Of a stretch of DNA of 64,000 bases, positions 24,942 to 36,308 are shown piece by piece. The stretch spans positions 119,972,501-120,036,500 of the forward strand of contig CM032233.1 in the NCBI GenBank assembly GCA_019009955.1, written 5' to 3'. This stretch comes from Riptortus pedestris. Its lineage: Eukaryota > Arthropoda > Insecta > Hemiptera > Alydidae. The notes under the pieces are model-generated. The model was not told where the DNA came from. It searched no databases and saw only the letters and a list, made by a program, of their open reading frames with translations. The translations under genes were made by a program, and so were the position numbers. Position 1 is the stretch's first letter. Every line of letters begins with the position of its first letter.

Positions 24942-24948
<7 letters not shown>
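23561..24948 (+). mobile_element. 5'-truncated LINE inserted in an HLN1 core
   Basis: Begins abruptly after (TA)n and contains the end of a reverse transcriptase ORF. It finishes with AATAAAAATATC and a (TATC)n tail at 24926-24948 that merges into TA repeat. A target duplication cannot be read within TA repeats. It is a different family from the ELLTEGSPHI LINEs. Confidence 0.8.
23571..24513 (+). pseudogene. non-LTR reverse transcriptase, C-terminal third, one frameshift
   Basis: Thumb region: WEARIALFDSMVSSTLLYGAEIW, then ESVQLRFWKYL and PRSTPNYIVRF. At about 23812 the frame shifts to ETGRAHLSVVIFKKIINF (start written METGRAH if read alone), MPDHRLPKKCF, and a C-terminal knuckle CKWCQ...HLNHLLLYCP. 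It ends at a stop near 24513. LLYGAE-W followed by PRSTPN and TGR is typical of non-LTR elements; the clade is not certain. The catalytic YADD region is not present (5' truncated). Confidence 0.8.
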
Positions 24949-24992
<44 letters not shown>

Positions 24993-25620
24993 CTGTTACC
25001 GCTTGTTTGATCGTTACCAAACTCGATATTTAGCCGTTTTATGTAAAAAGAAAGATCATGTTCGTTAACGGCTGAAATCGGACTAGTGGGGGGGGGGTTT
25101 AGAGGAGAGGATTTTTGAAAATTCAAAATATCTCCGTTACTATAAGTCGGATCGAAAAATTGTACAGAATCAATCTTATTCCAAATTAAATGTACCATAA
25201 ATATTGTAATATACATTTATTCTCTATCTTGAATATTAACCGAGATATTTGCATTTTTATTAATTTTGGGCCGATAACGGATGACTTGAGTTTCCCGCCA
25301 AAAGTTAGTTCGGTCCTTTGCCGTAAATGTTCGGCTCTCGTATTGAAATTTCTCTACTGTACAACTTCACTTGGAAAATCTGCTTAGTTTACGCAGCCCC
25401 TGCGTGACGGACTTTTTTAGTTTTCAGCCTTCGGTAAACCCCCCACTCCTACTAATGCCATATTAGCAATAAGCTATTATATAATGAACTACTTTATTCT
25501 AAGTTTAAATACCAAGTAATGGTCTCACTGAACTTTTATTTTTTGTGATAAATGCAAATATGTGGGAAATCTGCTGAGTTAACACGGCCACGGCATGAAG
25601 GTGATTTTCGTTCTCTTTAT

Positions 25621-26308
25621 TCCTGATGTCTTCGAAATACAGTTTTAATATTTTCTTTTGTGACTGATTTACGAATGAACATAATAATATGAACGCCCTT
25701 TTTGATAATTGTTGTAAACATCCAGCTTACAGTTTTTCCCTCCTAAATTGTTTCCCACAATTCTGTGCAGTTTGCAAATGTAACTCGAGTCATTTTTATA
25801 TAAGAAGTTTGATTGAAAGTTAAGATCTTTAAAAGTTAAAGCCGAGTTTGGTTTGAAGAGAAAGGGGTGGAGGAGATAAGGAGCAGGGGATGTATGGTTG
25901 TTAGGGGAACTACTTTGAATTCCTATGGATAAGGTCTATTTGTTCCCCCAGCCGCCCATTCACACCCTCCCCATTATACACGCAAGAGATAAGCTATATC
26001 TTCACTCCGATATAATACAACTCATCCTTTCTCTTTCAATGAAATATAAGCCGAGAGTGGAGCCAACTGTCATGGGGAGAGACCATGAACGACGATTTTA
26101 TTTTTCGGGGGACTAAAAGAACGCTTTTTTCCTCGGATCCTATATATTTCTTTCTCCTATTCTTTTTTTTAAACATATTTCTAACTATTTTAGCTTGTAC
26201 ACATGACGAGATTTTCAAAAAAAGGTTGTTAAAAGTCTGCAGATGCTGCCTAGTAAACGATGACGTCCAATCAAATTCGCATATCAGCTTTTATCCCCTA
26301 TCTCTCAA
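25621..26308. other. unassigned sequence
   Basis: No recognisable gene. The longest frames (60-90 codons, 25925-26357) overlap the HLN1 3' end and look like chance. Confidence 0.3.
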
Positions 26309-26780
26309 AAAGTCCGTCACGCAGGGGCTGCGTAAACTAAGCAGATTTCCCTTGTGAAGTTTTACAATAGAGAAATTTCAGAATAGAGAGCCGTACAGTT
26401 ACGCGAACGACCCGAACTAGCTCTTGACGGAAACTCACGAGTGGACCCGAACTTAGCCGATCTCGTCTCAGAAGCTGAAAAATGCAAATATCTCGGTTAA
26501 TATTCAAGATAGAGAATAAATGTATATAACACTATTTATAGTAAATTTAATTTGCAATAAGATTGATTCTATATAATTTTTCGATCCGACGTATAGTAAC
26601 GGAGATATTTTGAATTTTCGAAAATCCTCCCCTCTAAACCCCCCCCCCCTCTCACTGGTCCGATTTCAGCCATTAACGAACTTGATCTGTATTTTTGCAT
26701 AAAAGGTTTAAATATCGAGTTTGGTAACGATCAAACGAAAATTGCGACCGCTAGAGCGTTATCAGACAAATATATATATC

Positions 26781-26820
<40 letters not shown>

Positions 26821-26938
26821 GAACGGAACTCATTTTCGTCATCTCCTGGGTAGGATCGATGGACATTTGAAGAAATTTTTCGAAACTCGCGTCATGAGTA
26901 CGACCTCAATAGCTGATTTCCCTTAAGGGAAATCTGCT
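26309..26938 (-). mobile_element. HLN1, complete short form
   Basis: Near-perfect at both ends: GTCCGTCACGCAGGGGCTGC at the 3' side and the perfect palindrome ending CTGCT at 26938. Core (TA)n 26770-26812. Its 5' end directly abuts the 3' end of the next copy, sharing a T/A run. Confidence 0.9.
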
Positions 26939-26939
26939 A

Positions 26940-27252
26940 AAAGTCCGCCAGGCATGTGAAGTTTTACAATAGATAAATGTACTTTCAGGTAACACTACCG
27001 TGAATGCTAAGGGAATATATACAAACGGTAATGAAAACTCCTTCAGTCAATTTACAATTTAATTTTTATATCAATCTCTCAAATTTTATTAATTCAAGAA
27101 CAAAAGAAGGGGGGGGGTCAAAAGACCGTATTTGCATAAATCTCACAAATTAAAAGCTTAATGAAAACAATATTTGGTATTCAACCTTGGAATGAAGTGG
27201 TTCATGATATTAAGATTATTAATATGTTAATATTCATGATACAGAAAATATA
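26940..27252 (-). mobile_element. HLN1, 3' part
   Basis: Starts in the same A/T run as the neighbour with GTCCGCCAGG, in which the hairpin region is deleted. It runs through long-form blocks to the middle module and stops where LTR-like sequence begins. Confidence 0.7.
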
Positions 27253-27379
27253 TTGTGGCGAAAATTAAATACATGAAAAATTAACAGAGATAGCCGCTTA
27301 TTTGGGAGGTACGAAGGAGATGAAGGAGCCGACCGAGGGACTGTTGGCGCCGGCAGTCTCTGGATCTTTCCAGAAATAT
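27253..27379 (+). mobile_element. LTR fragment
   Basis: TGTGGCGAAAATTAAATACATG and CGCTTATTTGGGAGG match the first ~120 bp of the solo LTR at 63042. The remainder is absent, replaced by the foldback element. Confidence 0.5.
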
Positions 27380-27708
27380 TTAAAATAAATTAATTCTAAG
27401 AACGTTCTGGTTATGCTGATGTTTTTTGAGGTAAACATTTTTTTTTTGGATTCATTCATTTTTTGCGTTATTTCGTTTTAAATACTTTTTTTTTAATTTT
27501 TTTTCTGGTTATTTCAGACTCCATTCTTTCCCCATAGACTTGTTTCAAAGATAATTTTGTTGGCCAACAAGGAGGAATGGATTCTGGAATAAAAAAAAAA
27601 ATGTATCTAAAACTCATAAGTATTCTTGAATGAATACAAAAAAAAAAATGTTTACTTCAAAAAACATCAGCATAACCAGAACTTTCCAGAATTAATTTAT
27701 TTTTAATT
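27380..27708. mobile_element. foldback MITE with ~75-bp inverted repeats
   Basis: Arms at about 27380-27455 and 27630-27708 share AAATAAATTAATTCT, GTTCTGGTTATGCTGATG, TTTTTTGA-GTAAACATT and a GATTCATTC/GTATTCATTC end (inverted in the right arm). The outer edges lie near TTAA on both sides with a one-base offset, so a piggyBac-type origin is possible but unproven. No coding capacity. Confidence 0.65.
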
Positions 27709-28205
27709 TATTACGTTTTAACGTAAAAAAAAACATTTAATTAGAATAAACAAATATATATTAATACTGGAAGAATATATACCTAAAACACAGTTCAGAC
27801 AAAATTGACGAAAATTAGGGTTCTTTAAAAATATTAAGGCTGTTTAACGGATTTAAAGTGTCTCAATACGAAGGGTTTTTCCATCGTGGGCCAGAGTAAA
27901 TATAAATTTCTCCCTCTTCTGATTTTCTTTCCGAGCTTCATAATCCTAGTCGCCATAATTTAGAATTTTCCTCGAAGAATGATATAGCTAATAAATACTA
28001 ATGGAGGTTTATTCAAATAAAATCATCTAATAGTATTCATTATTAATTTATAAATGTATTCGTTCTTTTCTGAAAGTTGCGATATTTTTGTTGTAAAGGG
28101 TTTCAACGAAAAATGAAGTACTTATGGAAGAATTGGAACGAAGGGGATTTTCTTGCAAAGGGATTTTCTTCGACCTTTAAAAATATCCTTGACAATATTT
28201 ACTAT
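27709..28205. other. unassigned AT-rich sequence
   Basis: Nothing recognised. Confidence 0.3.
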
Positions 28206-28600
28206 AAATATTTATTCCAGCTTAGTTGGTGGATGATTATTAGGAAATGAATGGCTGAAAATGGTACTTCTGCTATTATTGTCGTTATTCCCTCTTTCAG
28301 GGTAAACATATACAACATACGCATGGGTCATGGGTTTACAAACGCATCTAATACAACTAGTACATATAATTTGAAATCTTGTTGCACACCACAGACTTAA
28401 GTTGTATTTTAAAGTTCGTAGTATATTTGAATTTTGCGCAGGAATGAGAATAGGTTGTTAATGTATGGGCTGCCTTCCGTCAAAAGTTCTTGTAAGTCGT
28501 AGTGGAAGTCCTGGTGTTGACTTTTTCGGAATTCTGTCAGTATATGTCTTATCGACAAGGGAATGTTACAAGTTGAGCGAGTAGGTATGAAGTCCGTAGT
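28206..28600 (-). mobile_element. LINE 3' end (ELLTEGSPHI family)
   Basis: Minus-strand coding end: STCNIPLSIRHILTEFRKSQHQDF, HYDLQELLTEGSPYINNLF, then a stop near 28422. The knuckle's first Cys is changed to Arg. The 3' UTR (TGTGGTGTGCAACAAGATTT to AATCATCCACCAACTA) is shared with the copies at 31254 and 40826. It is truncated on both sides. Confidence 0.75.
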
Positions 28601-28689
28601 GCGTGTATAGACGAAAACTACATATCAAGAATTAGATTTATTAAATTCAGCAACAAATATAAACGGTTAGTAGTTTGACCTCAAAGCCC

Positions 28690-28795
28690 GGCAACGTGGC
28701 TTTACTAAAATAAAGCGAGATCCGAGGATTGAACTTTGGGCCTATAGCATAGTAATACAGTTACTTAAAAACTGGACTACTCCGCCACTACTGAA
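28690..28795 (-). mobile_element. tRNA-derived SINE head
   Basis: Minus strand reads AGTGGCGGAGTAGTCCAG (A-box-like) then AAAGTTCAATCCTCGG (B-box-like) about 45 bp later, a tRNA-type RNA polymerase III promoter. It is too altered for a working tRNA. The head abuts the HLN1 start at 28796. Confidence 0.5.
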
Positions 28796-29563
28796 AAACG
28801 TCCGTCACGCAGGGGCTTCGTAATCTAAGCAGATTTCCCTCTTGAAGTCTTATTATAGATAAATCTTCATACTGGTAACACTTAACGTCACCGTGGATAT
28901 TAAGAGAATAAATGCAAAAGGTAATAAGAAATTTTTCAGTAAATTTTAAAACTTCTCAACGGAAAGCGTAAGTTTTAAAGAAACAGATCTGCCCAACTAC
29001 TCAGAGCTGAACAGATAGACAGAAATGTTCTTCACCGGAAAGAAAAACAATTACCGAAATATATCAGAATATAACATATTAATTATATTGAAAACAATTT
29101 ACTATATCTACTACTATAATTTATAATGAATCAGAATGATTTTTAATCAATCTCTCAAATATTAGTAGTCCAAGAACAACAATATTTGGTATTTAATTCT
29201 AATAAAGTGGTTTATCACATTAGAGTATTGCTTATATAACATGAGTAGAAGTGGGGGTTTCCTGAACATTGAATATTTAAAAGGCAAATTTGTCGGTTGA
29301 TATTCAAGATGGAGAATAAATGGATATAACAATATTTATAGTACATTTAATTTCTAATGATATTGGTCTATACAATTGTTGGATACGGCGTATAGTAACG
29401 GAGACATTTAGTAACGGACCCCCCCCCCCACTGGCCCGATTTCAGCCATTACCGAACTTGTTTTTTTTTTTTTTTGTTTTTTTTTTCATAAAATGATTAA
29501 ATATCGATTTTGGCAACCATCAAACCAAAATTGCCAGGGATAGAGCAGTAACTGGTATATATC

Positions 29564-29621
<58 letters not shown>

Positions 29622-29623
29622 GA

Positions 29624-30263
29624 CAGAGCCTTTTCACTGTGCAGCAATGAAACCCATTTAAAAAATGAAATAGCACAGTTGAAAGAAGAACTCCACCACA
29701 ACGGCTACAAAAAAATGGAAGTAACAAGAGTATTAAGAAATATTAAGAAGAAACTGGATAACAAGATTCAACAAGACATTGAAAATACTCAAGTTAAACC
29801 ATTAAGCAGCGTTACACTTCCTTATATAGCGGGGACCTCAGAAAGGCTGGCAAGAATACTTCGAAAATATAATTTACGAGCTGTATTCAAGCCACATAAA
29901 ATATTCAACGAATATTTAAAGAGCCCAAAAGACACCCAATTATTACAGGATAGTGGAGTGTATATGATACCGTGTGATTGTGGTAAGGTTTATGTGGGAC
30001 AGACAGGCAAGAAGACAGCTACAAGAGTCAACCAACACATGGCTGACCTAAAACATAACAGAACAAAAACATCCGCCATTGCCAAACACGCAAGTATTTG
30101 TCCCCACCAAATTAAATTTGACGAGACAAAGGTTTTACATAGAGAGGACCACCTCGGTAAAAGATTAGTCCTGGAAGCCCTAGAAATAAATAAGAGGACA
30201 AATTCTATAAACGGCGTGGACGGTGTCATACATTCAGAAACGTGGAAAGCCATACTGAAATAA
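29624..30263 (+). CDS. Penelope-like element C-terminus with GIY-YIG endonuclease (partial)
   Basis: The frame is open from the insertion edge (RAFSLCSNETHLKNEI) to the TAA at 30261-30263. Thumb-linker features: VTLPYIAGTSERLARILRKYNL and AVFKP. Endonuclease: GVY (GIY position), CDCGKVYVGQTG (YIG position), the Arg in TRVNQH, and the Glu in LVLEALEI. These make it a canonical EN+ Penelope-like element: in this family the GIY-YIG nuclease follows the reverse transcriptase. The transcriptase core is missing through 5' truncation, but the remaining ~213 codons have no break, suggesting a young insertion. Confidence 0.85.
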
Positions 30264-30437
30264 AATAAAACTCCAAACATATGATAATTGAAGTAGCCAT
30301 TCAAATCAAATTTACGCCTGACGAAGATGGACGCATTTCCATTGAAAATTTGCAAAACAAAAATTCCAACCACTGGAGCAGATAGCCGAAATCCTCACAA
30401 TGGTGATACTTCCCAGCGATGCGGCCTCAAAAATAGA
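29624..30437 (+). mobile_element. Penelope-like retroelement, 5'-truncated, 12-bp target duplication
   Basis: ATATAATTTTGA flanks it exactly (29612-29623 and 30438-30449), and the target is the end of an HLN1 TA core. It contains the C-terminal coding end plus a 174-bp 3' UTR with GCCTGACGAAGATGG. Confidence 0.85.
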
Positions 30438-31253
30438 ATATAATTTTGAATGTACCTCATTTTCGTCGTCTAGTAGGTAGAATCCATGGACATTTGAAGA
30501 CATTTTTTTAAAATTGCGCCATGATTTCCTTTAAGAAAAATCTGCTAAAAAACACAGTAGTATTTACGAGTATTGGTTATCCAGTCAGAAACAATCAACT
30601 GAACTTGAACAAATAGATTTTTTTTATTTACGAAAACTCGTAATTGGAATAATTTATGTTATAACCCTATTATGCGTCGGATCGGAAAGTTGTATTTTTG
30701 TTATGTACTTTTTAGCAGATTTCCCTGAAGGAAATCAGGTATTGGGGTTGTACTGATGACACGATTTTCAAAAAATTACTTCATATCCATTGATCCTACC
30801 CTGGAGGTGACGAAAATGAGATCTCTAACAGTCGCAATTTTTGGTTAACCGTTACCAAACTTGGAATTTAATCGTTATATGTAAAAAGAAAGATCAAGCT
30901 CGTTAATGACCGAAATCGGATCAGTGGCGGAGGGTGGGTTAAGAGAGGGGAATTTCGAAAATTCAAAATATCTGCGTTACTATATGCCGGATTAAAAAAA
31001 ATGTATAGATTCAATCTTCTTGCAAATGTAATGTTCGATACATGTTGTCAGGTACGTTTTTTGCGTTTTATCTTAATTATTAACCGAGATATGTGCATTT
31101 TTTAGTTTTCGGTCCTGAGTAAACCCCCACTCCTACTCATCTCATATTGACAGTAAGGTGTTATTTTATGAAGCACATTATTTGAAGCATAAATTCCAAA
31201 TATTGTTCTCATTGAACTTTTACTTTTACAGATAAATGCAAATACACGGCGCA

Positions 31254-33494
31254 AAGCTAGGACTGAATGAGACTGCGGACTTAGAGGCCAAAAAAGCAGC
31301 TGGAAAACTTGATTATGAACAAATAGATGTACTACATGAAGACATTTCAAGACACACAAAACACCTCATCTTAGATACATGACAAACCGACTGGACTAAC
31401 ACAAGTACTGACAACAAACTACGCACTATTAAGAACACTATTTGCATCTGGCCTTCAAGTTTCAGAAACTCTAGGAGAGAAGAAGTAGTTCTCTCGAGAC
31501 TTAGATTCGGATACACTAAATTAAAACACTCATACTTAATGACAAAGACTGACAGACCTACTTGCTCAACATGCAACATTCCCTTTACGATAAGACATAT
31601 ACTGACAGAATGCCGAAAACGACAACACCAGGACTTCCCCTACGACTTACAAGAACTATTGACGGAAGGCAGCCCACACATAAACAATATATTCTCATAC
31701 CTACACAAAATTGAAATATATGACAACATTTAACATGCAAATTAACTCTGTGGTGTACAACAAAATTTAAAATTATACTATTAATTAATCATCCACCAAC
31801 TATACACTTTATTTTTTATTTATTTATTTTTTTTGTTATTATTAAGTTATTTGTTATTATTACTTGTTGCTAAGGTATTTGTTATTATTACTTGTTGTTA
31901 AGGTATTTGTTATTATTACTTGTTGTTAAGGTATTTGTTATTATTTCTTGTTGTTAAGGTATTTGTTATTATTACTTGTTGTTAAGGTATTTGTTGTTAT
32001 TGCTTGTTGTTAAGTTATTTGTTATTATTACTTGTTGTTAAGGTATTTGTTATTATTACTTGTTGTTAAGGTATTTGTTATTATTACTTGTTGTTAAGGT
32101 ATTTGTTATTATTACTTGTTGTTAAGGTATTTGTTGTTAAGTTATTTGTTATTATTACTTGTTGTTAAGGTATTTGTTGTTATTACTTGTTGTTAAGTTA
32201 TTTGTTATTATTACTTGTTGTTAAGGTATTTGTTATTATTACTTGTTGTTAAGGTATTTGTTGTTATTGCTTGTTGTTAAGGTATTTGTTATTATTACTT
32301 GTTGTTAAGGTATTTGTTATTATTACTTGTTGTTAAGGTATTTGTTATTATTACTTGTTGCTAAGGTATTTGTTATTATTACTTGTTGTTAAGGTATTTG
32401 TTATTATTACTTGTTGTTAAGGTATTTGTTATTATTACTTGTTGTTAAGGTATTTGTTATTATTACTTGTTGTTAAGGTATTTGTTATTATTACTTGTTG
32501 TTAAGGTATTTGTTATTATTACTTGTTATTAGTATATTTGTTATTAGTACTTGTTATTAGTATATTTGTTATTATTACTTGCTGTTATGGTATTTACTAT
32601 TGTTACTTGTTGTTAAGGTATTTGTTATTATTACTTGTTGTTAAGGTATTTGTTATTATTACTTGTTGTTAAGGTATATATATTATAGTTATTTGTTATT
32701 ATTACTTGTTGTTAAGGTATTTGTTATTATTACTTGTTGTTAAGGTATTTGTTATTATTACTTGTTGTTAAGGTATTTGTTATTATTACTTGTTGTTAAG
32801 GTATTTGATTATTACTTGTTGTTAAGGTATTTGTTATTATTACTTGTTGTTAAGGTATTTGTTATTATTACTTGTTGTTAAGGTATTTGTTGTTAAGTTA
32901 TTTGTTATTATTACTTGTTGTTAAGGTATTTGTTGTTATTACTTGTTGTTAAGTTATTTGTTATTATTACTTGTTGTTAAGGTATTTGTTATTATTACTT
33001 GTTGTTAAGGTATTTGTTGTTATTGCTTGTTGTTAAGGTATTTGTTATTATTACTTGTTGTTAAGGTATTTGTTATTATTACTTGTTGTTAAGGTATTTG
33101 TTATTATTACTTGTTGCTAAGGTATTTGTTATTATTACTTGTTGTTAAGGTATTTGTTATTATTACTTGTTGTTAAGGTATTTGTTATTATTACTTGTTG
33201 TTAAGGTATTTGTTATTATTACTTGTTGTTAAGGTATTTGTTATTATTACTTGTTGTTAAGGTATTTGTTATTATTACTTGTTGTTAAGGTATTTGTTAT
33301 TATTACTTGTTATTAGTATATTTGTTATTATTACTTGTTATTAGTATATTTGTTATTATTACTTGCTGTTATGGTATTTACTATTGTTACTTGTTGTTAA
33401 GGTATCTTTTGTTATTGTTACCTGCTGTTACTTTTGAAAGGGCAAATCACCTTCGATGTGGTGTCCATGAATAAATTAATAGATTAATAATAGG
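31254..33494 (+). mobile_element. LINE insertion (ELLTEGSPHI family) with 13-bp target duplication
   Basis: AATACACGGCGCA (31241-31253) and AATACACGCCGCA (33495-33507) differ by one base. It opens at the end of RNase H (LGLNETADLEAKKAA) and has one in-frame TGA (31380-31382) where the copy at 40826 has Trp. The knuckle is CSTCNIPFTIRHILTECRKRQH, then DLQELLTEGSPHINNIF, ending near 31733. The 3' UTR contains the 28-bp minisatellite and closes with GGGCAAATCACC, GGTGTCCATGAATAAAT. The usual UTR end is therefore intact after 1.6 kb of repeat. Confidence 0.85.
31840..33410. repeat. 28-bp minisatellite inside a LINE 3' UTR
   Basis: The unit reads ATTTGTTATTATTACTTG plus TTGTTAAGGT, about 55 copies with few substitutions. 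Rare variant blocks recur: one starting near 32124 and again near 32880, another near 32522 and 33306, spaced 756-784 bp (27-28 units). The array therefore contains a large internal duplication. A single ancestral unit is visible in the related LINE at about 40917-40944. Confidence 0.95.
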
Positions 33495-33552
33495 AATACA
33501 CGCCGCACGTGGGAAATCTTCTTAGTTTATACAGTCCCTGCGTGACGGAGAT

Positions 33553-34050
33553 TTTTAGTCTATGAGTATTATTAAAAAAATTCAATAATAAGGAGATTGG
33601 TGAAGTATACATAGCATAGGACAACTGAGTGATTCGATTTGAATTTTTCAAGAGGGATTGAAGAAATGTGACTAGGAGATTGAAAGGGAGAGTGGCCAAG
33701 ATCAGCATGAGAAAGAAGGCAGATTGTGAGGTATGTAAGTGCATTTCTGACGGGCTAACCTGATTGGGAGCACTATTGTCAGCTCCCCTATCCACACACT
33801 CACCTACAATCCTACAAACTCCTTTATATTCCACGCCCCTCCCAACAACCCCCCCCCCCTCCCTCTCTCTCTACGAATACCCTTCACTCATCCCCTATTC
33901 TTTGCTCTTAGAATAACTAACATATTTTCACTTTGAAGCACAAACCCTTTTACATCCTACTCGAGAGGGAGGAATCTTTCTCCCTATTTTCTTCTCTATA
34001 CCCCTTCTACCTCAACGCTGCCTTTATGTGGTTTTTAGTAATTTCCTTTC
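33553..34050. other. unassigned sequence
   Basis: A minus frame of 116 codons (33484-33834) starts in unique DNA and ends inside the HLN1 3' terminus, so it is not a credible gene. A C/T-rich stretch lies at 33840-33870. Confidence 0.35.
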
Positions 34051-34179
34051 AGCAGATTTCCCTTAAGGGAAATCAGCTATTGAGGTCGCACTCATGACAC
34101 GATTTTGGAATATTTTCTTCAAATGTCCATCGATCCTTCCCAGGAGGAGATGACGAAAATGAGGTCCGTTCAAAATTAA

Positions 34180-34225
<46 letters not shown>

Positions 34226-36308
34226 CTGTTACCGCTCTAGCGGTCACAATTTTTGTTTGATCGTTACCAAACTCGGCATTTAATCGTTTTATGTAAAAAG
34301 AAAGCTCGAGTTCGTTAATGGCTGAAATTGAACCAGTGGGAAGGGGGGTTTAGAGGGGGATTTTGGAAAATTCGAAATATCTCCGTTACTGTACGTCGGA
34401 TCGAACAGTTGCAAACCAATCTTGTTGCAAATTAAGTTTACCGTAAATATTGTTATATACATTTATTCTCTATCTTGAATATTAACCGAGATATTTGCAT
34501 TTTTATTAAGTGTGTGTGCGGCTCTTGTCGAAAGTTTCCGGATTAGTTTGGCCGTTTTCGCCACTGTTCGGGACTCGTGTAACCTAACCGTTCTTGTCTT
34601 CTAACCTTTTACTTTGTGAGATATATGCAAATAAGTTCTGTTGTTGCCCCCCCCCACTCCCTTCTTTATATTTTGGACTAATACAATTTTAGTTATTAAA
34701 ATATAAATTATTCTGATTAATTATAAATTGCAGTATTAACGATTTCTCATTACCGTTTTTATTTGCTCACGGTGCACACTGGAGCGAGTGATAGGATAAG
34801 CCGGACATTCATTAATATCTCCGTTTCTACTGGTCCTAGAATATTGATTCTGGTGTCATTTTAAAGCACATCAAATACTCTATTCAACTACCTCATCAGC
34901 AATTTTTTAAGCAATTTTGCCAGGTGCGATATAACGGTAGGATGAATTTTAAATGTGTACATACAGATTATGTATCGCTTACTAAGTTACAAAGCGCGAG
35001 ACAACATCAGACTGATTCCTAGTTTGTCTTTAAAGAGGATAATCAAATAATAAACAGAAGTAAAGAAGAAGGGATTAATAAAATGTCAACAAAGGCGTAG
35101 GTATTAATGTTGAATTAGAACTTTAATTTAATAAACGAATTAAATTAAATTTAAATTTAATAGAAAGTTAAATTAATATTTAAAATGTTGATGAAATTGT
35201 GAAAAAAAATAATTATTTCATTTTTTTTCCAGAAATAAACACTAAATAAACGTAAAACTTACAAAATGATCTGTTTAATTTAATAGTTTAAAATTATTAC
35301 CAGCAAGCAACTCGGAAACAGGTTTGCTTGAATACCAATTTTTTCTTCTATAATTGAATCTTCTAGTATTCTTAGAAAAAAAAATCAGTTGGTCATTTAA
35401 AAAGTTTCTTCCTAATATCTTTCAAGGAAATAACAACAAAAACAAATACTACTTACTTCTACTTTGAAGAATACGATAAATGAATTTGCTTCCTTTAATT
35501 ACATTTATTCTTTTAATCAATAATGCTAACTTTAAACGGAGTTCACTTTATGACACCTTGGACCTTTTTAAAAGGACAGTAAAAATATTTAGACAAGAAA
35601 AACACGTATTTAACTATTTCTTCGAACGTGAATGGCGGGTCAATTGCGTAGAGAAGGAGGCGTTTTACACCGAACGTAGTTGGGAAAGGTCCGCGGGAGG
35701 TATAATACGTCTTCCGCACCGAAACTGTAAAACTAAAAGTAAAATATTTAATGAATAGGCAAGTTTAGGCAAGATCTGACGACGTTGTAAATAAGACAAT
35801 ATATTCCTAAAAGCATGCCAAGTGGTATTTTTTCAAGCAAATACAAGCGATTTGCGAATTCAATTAAATAAAATTATTTTCAGCTCGATGTAAAAAAAAA
35901 TAAAATTAGAGGAATTTTAAAAACCTTTTGTGCTAGTTTTTGATTTGTTATAATACCCTTAATGTGTACTGGAAGCAACAATAATTTATAAAATGAAATA
36001 AGAGTTCACGACGAATTTAATAAGCCAAGGCTTTTTTTAACATAGCAATTATAACCAGGCATTATGTAAAAACCATTGCAATAATATGGCTAAAAATCAA
36101 TCTGCTCAATTGAAAAGGGTTTATGTGGTACTAACAATACAATCAAAATCCTAAATTAAAACTTTTATATTTTCCCCCAATGTCCAACATTACTGAAGGA
36201 TCGCTCCAGTGTGCGGTGGTGTTAAATGTTAGCAGTATGCAGATTTCTCTATTGTAAAACTTCAAGTGGGAAATCTGCTTAGTTCACGCAGCCCCTGCGT
36301 GACGGACT
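34051..36308 (+). mobile_element. HLN1 split by a Transib-like element
   Basis: Perfect 5' palindrome at 34051-34080, core (TA)n 34187-34221. The body runs to CTCACGGTG at 34774 and resumes at 36214 with CGGTGGTGTTAAATG. The 3' hairpin is intact (ACGCAGCCCCTGCGT) and it ends GACGGACTTT. Confidence 0.85.
34775..36213. mobile_element. Transib-like non-autonomous DNA transposon, CGGTG duplication
   Basis: Ends CACACTGGAGCGAG (34775) and, inverted, CGCTCCAGTGTG (ending 36213). The inverted similarity continues to GGACATT about 30 bp in. CGGTG flanks it on both sides (34770-34774, 36214-36218). A 5-bp GC-rich duplication of the CGNCG type and CAC-starting TIRs are known Transib features (the group related to RAG1). 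The interior of 1.4 kb is AT-rich with no transposase-like frame (the 92-codon frame at 35480 is unrecognised). Short TIR homology is the weak point. Confidence 0.6.

Larger units (their letters stand above)
23396..25416 (+). mobile_element. inner HLN1 copy, split by a LINE
   Basis: 5' module at 23396-23560 (start eroded, first readable GTACTCAAGACGG); short-form remainder 24950-25416 with intact hairpin and GTGACGGACTTTTTT. The split is inside the TA core. Confidence 0.8.
23262..25620 (+). mobile_element. outer HLN1 copy of a three-level nest
   Basis: The middle module occupies 23262-23395 (GTCGGATCGAAAAAG to GAGGTATTTG). Its continuation, TTTTCAGCCTTCGGTAAACC with AAATACCAAGTAATGG and a decayed 3' end, lies at 25417-25620. 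A second HLN1 copy sits exactly in between. Confidence 0.7.
28796..30546 (-). mobile_element. HLN1 long form, split by a Penelope-like element
   Basis: The 3' end GTCCGTCACGCAGGGGC is at 28800, long-form blocks run to 29540, and the (TA)n core lies at 29567-29615. After the insertion the 5' module resumes at 30438-30546 with an eroded palindrome (TTTCCTTTAAGAAAAA). Confidence 0.85.
30714..33552 (+). mobile_element. HLN1 lacking a microsatellite core, split by a LINE
   Basis: 5' end AGCAGATTTCCCTGAAGG. At about 30820 the 5' module (GAAAATGAGATC) joins directly to CTAACAGTCGC, so the SSR core is deleted. It is interrupted at 31254-33494. The 3' end GTGGGAAATCTTC...CCCTGCGTGACGG is at 33509-33552. 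Confidence 0.8.

Noticed and set aside
31845..33410. Considered as a CRISPR-like or regularly spaced array
   Set aside because: Units are contiguous 28-mers without unique spacers, lie in a LINE 3' UTR, and the DNA is eukaryotic.
33484..33834. 116-codon minus frame
   Set aside because: It overlaps the HLN1 3' terminus and has no domain.
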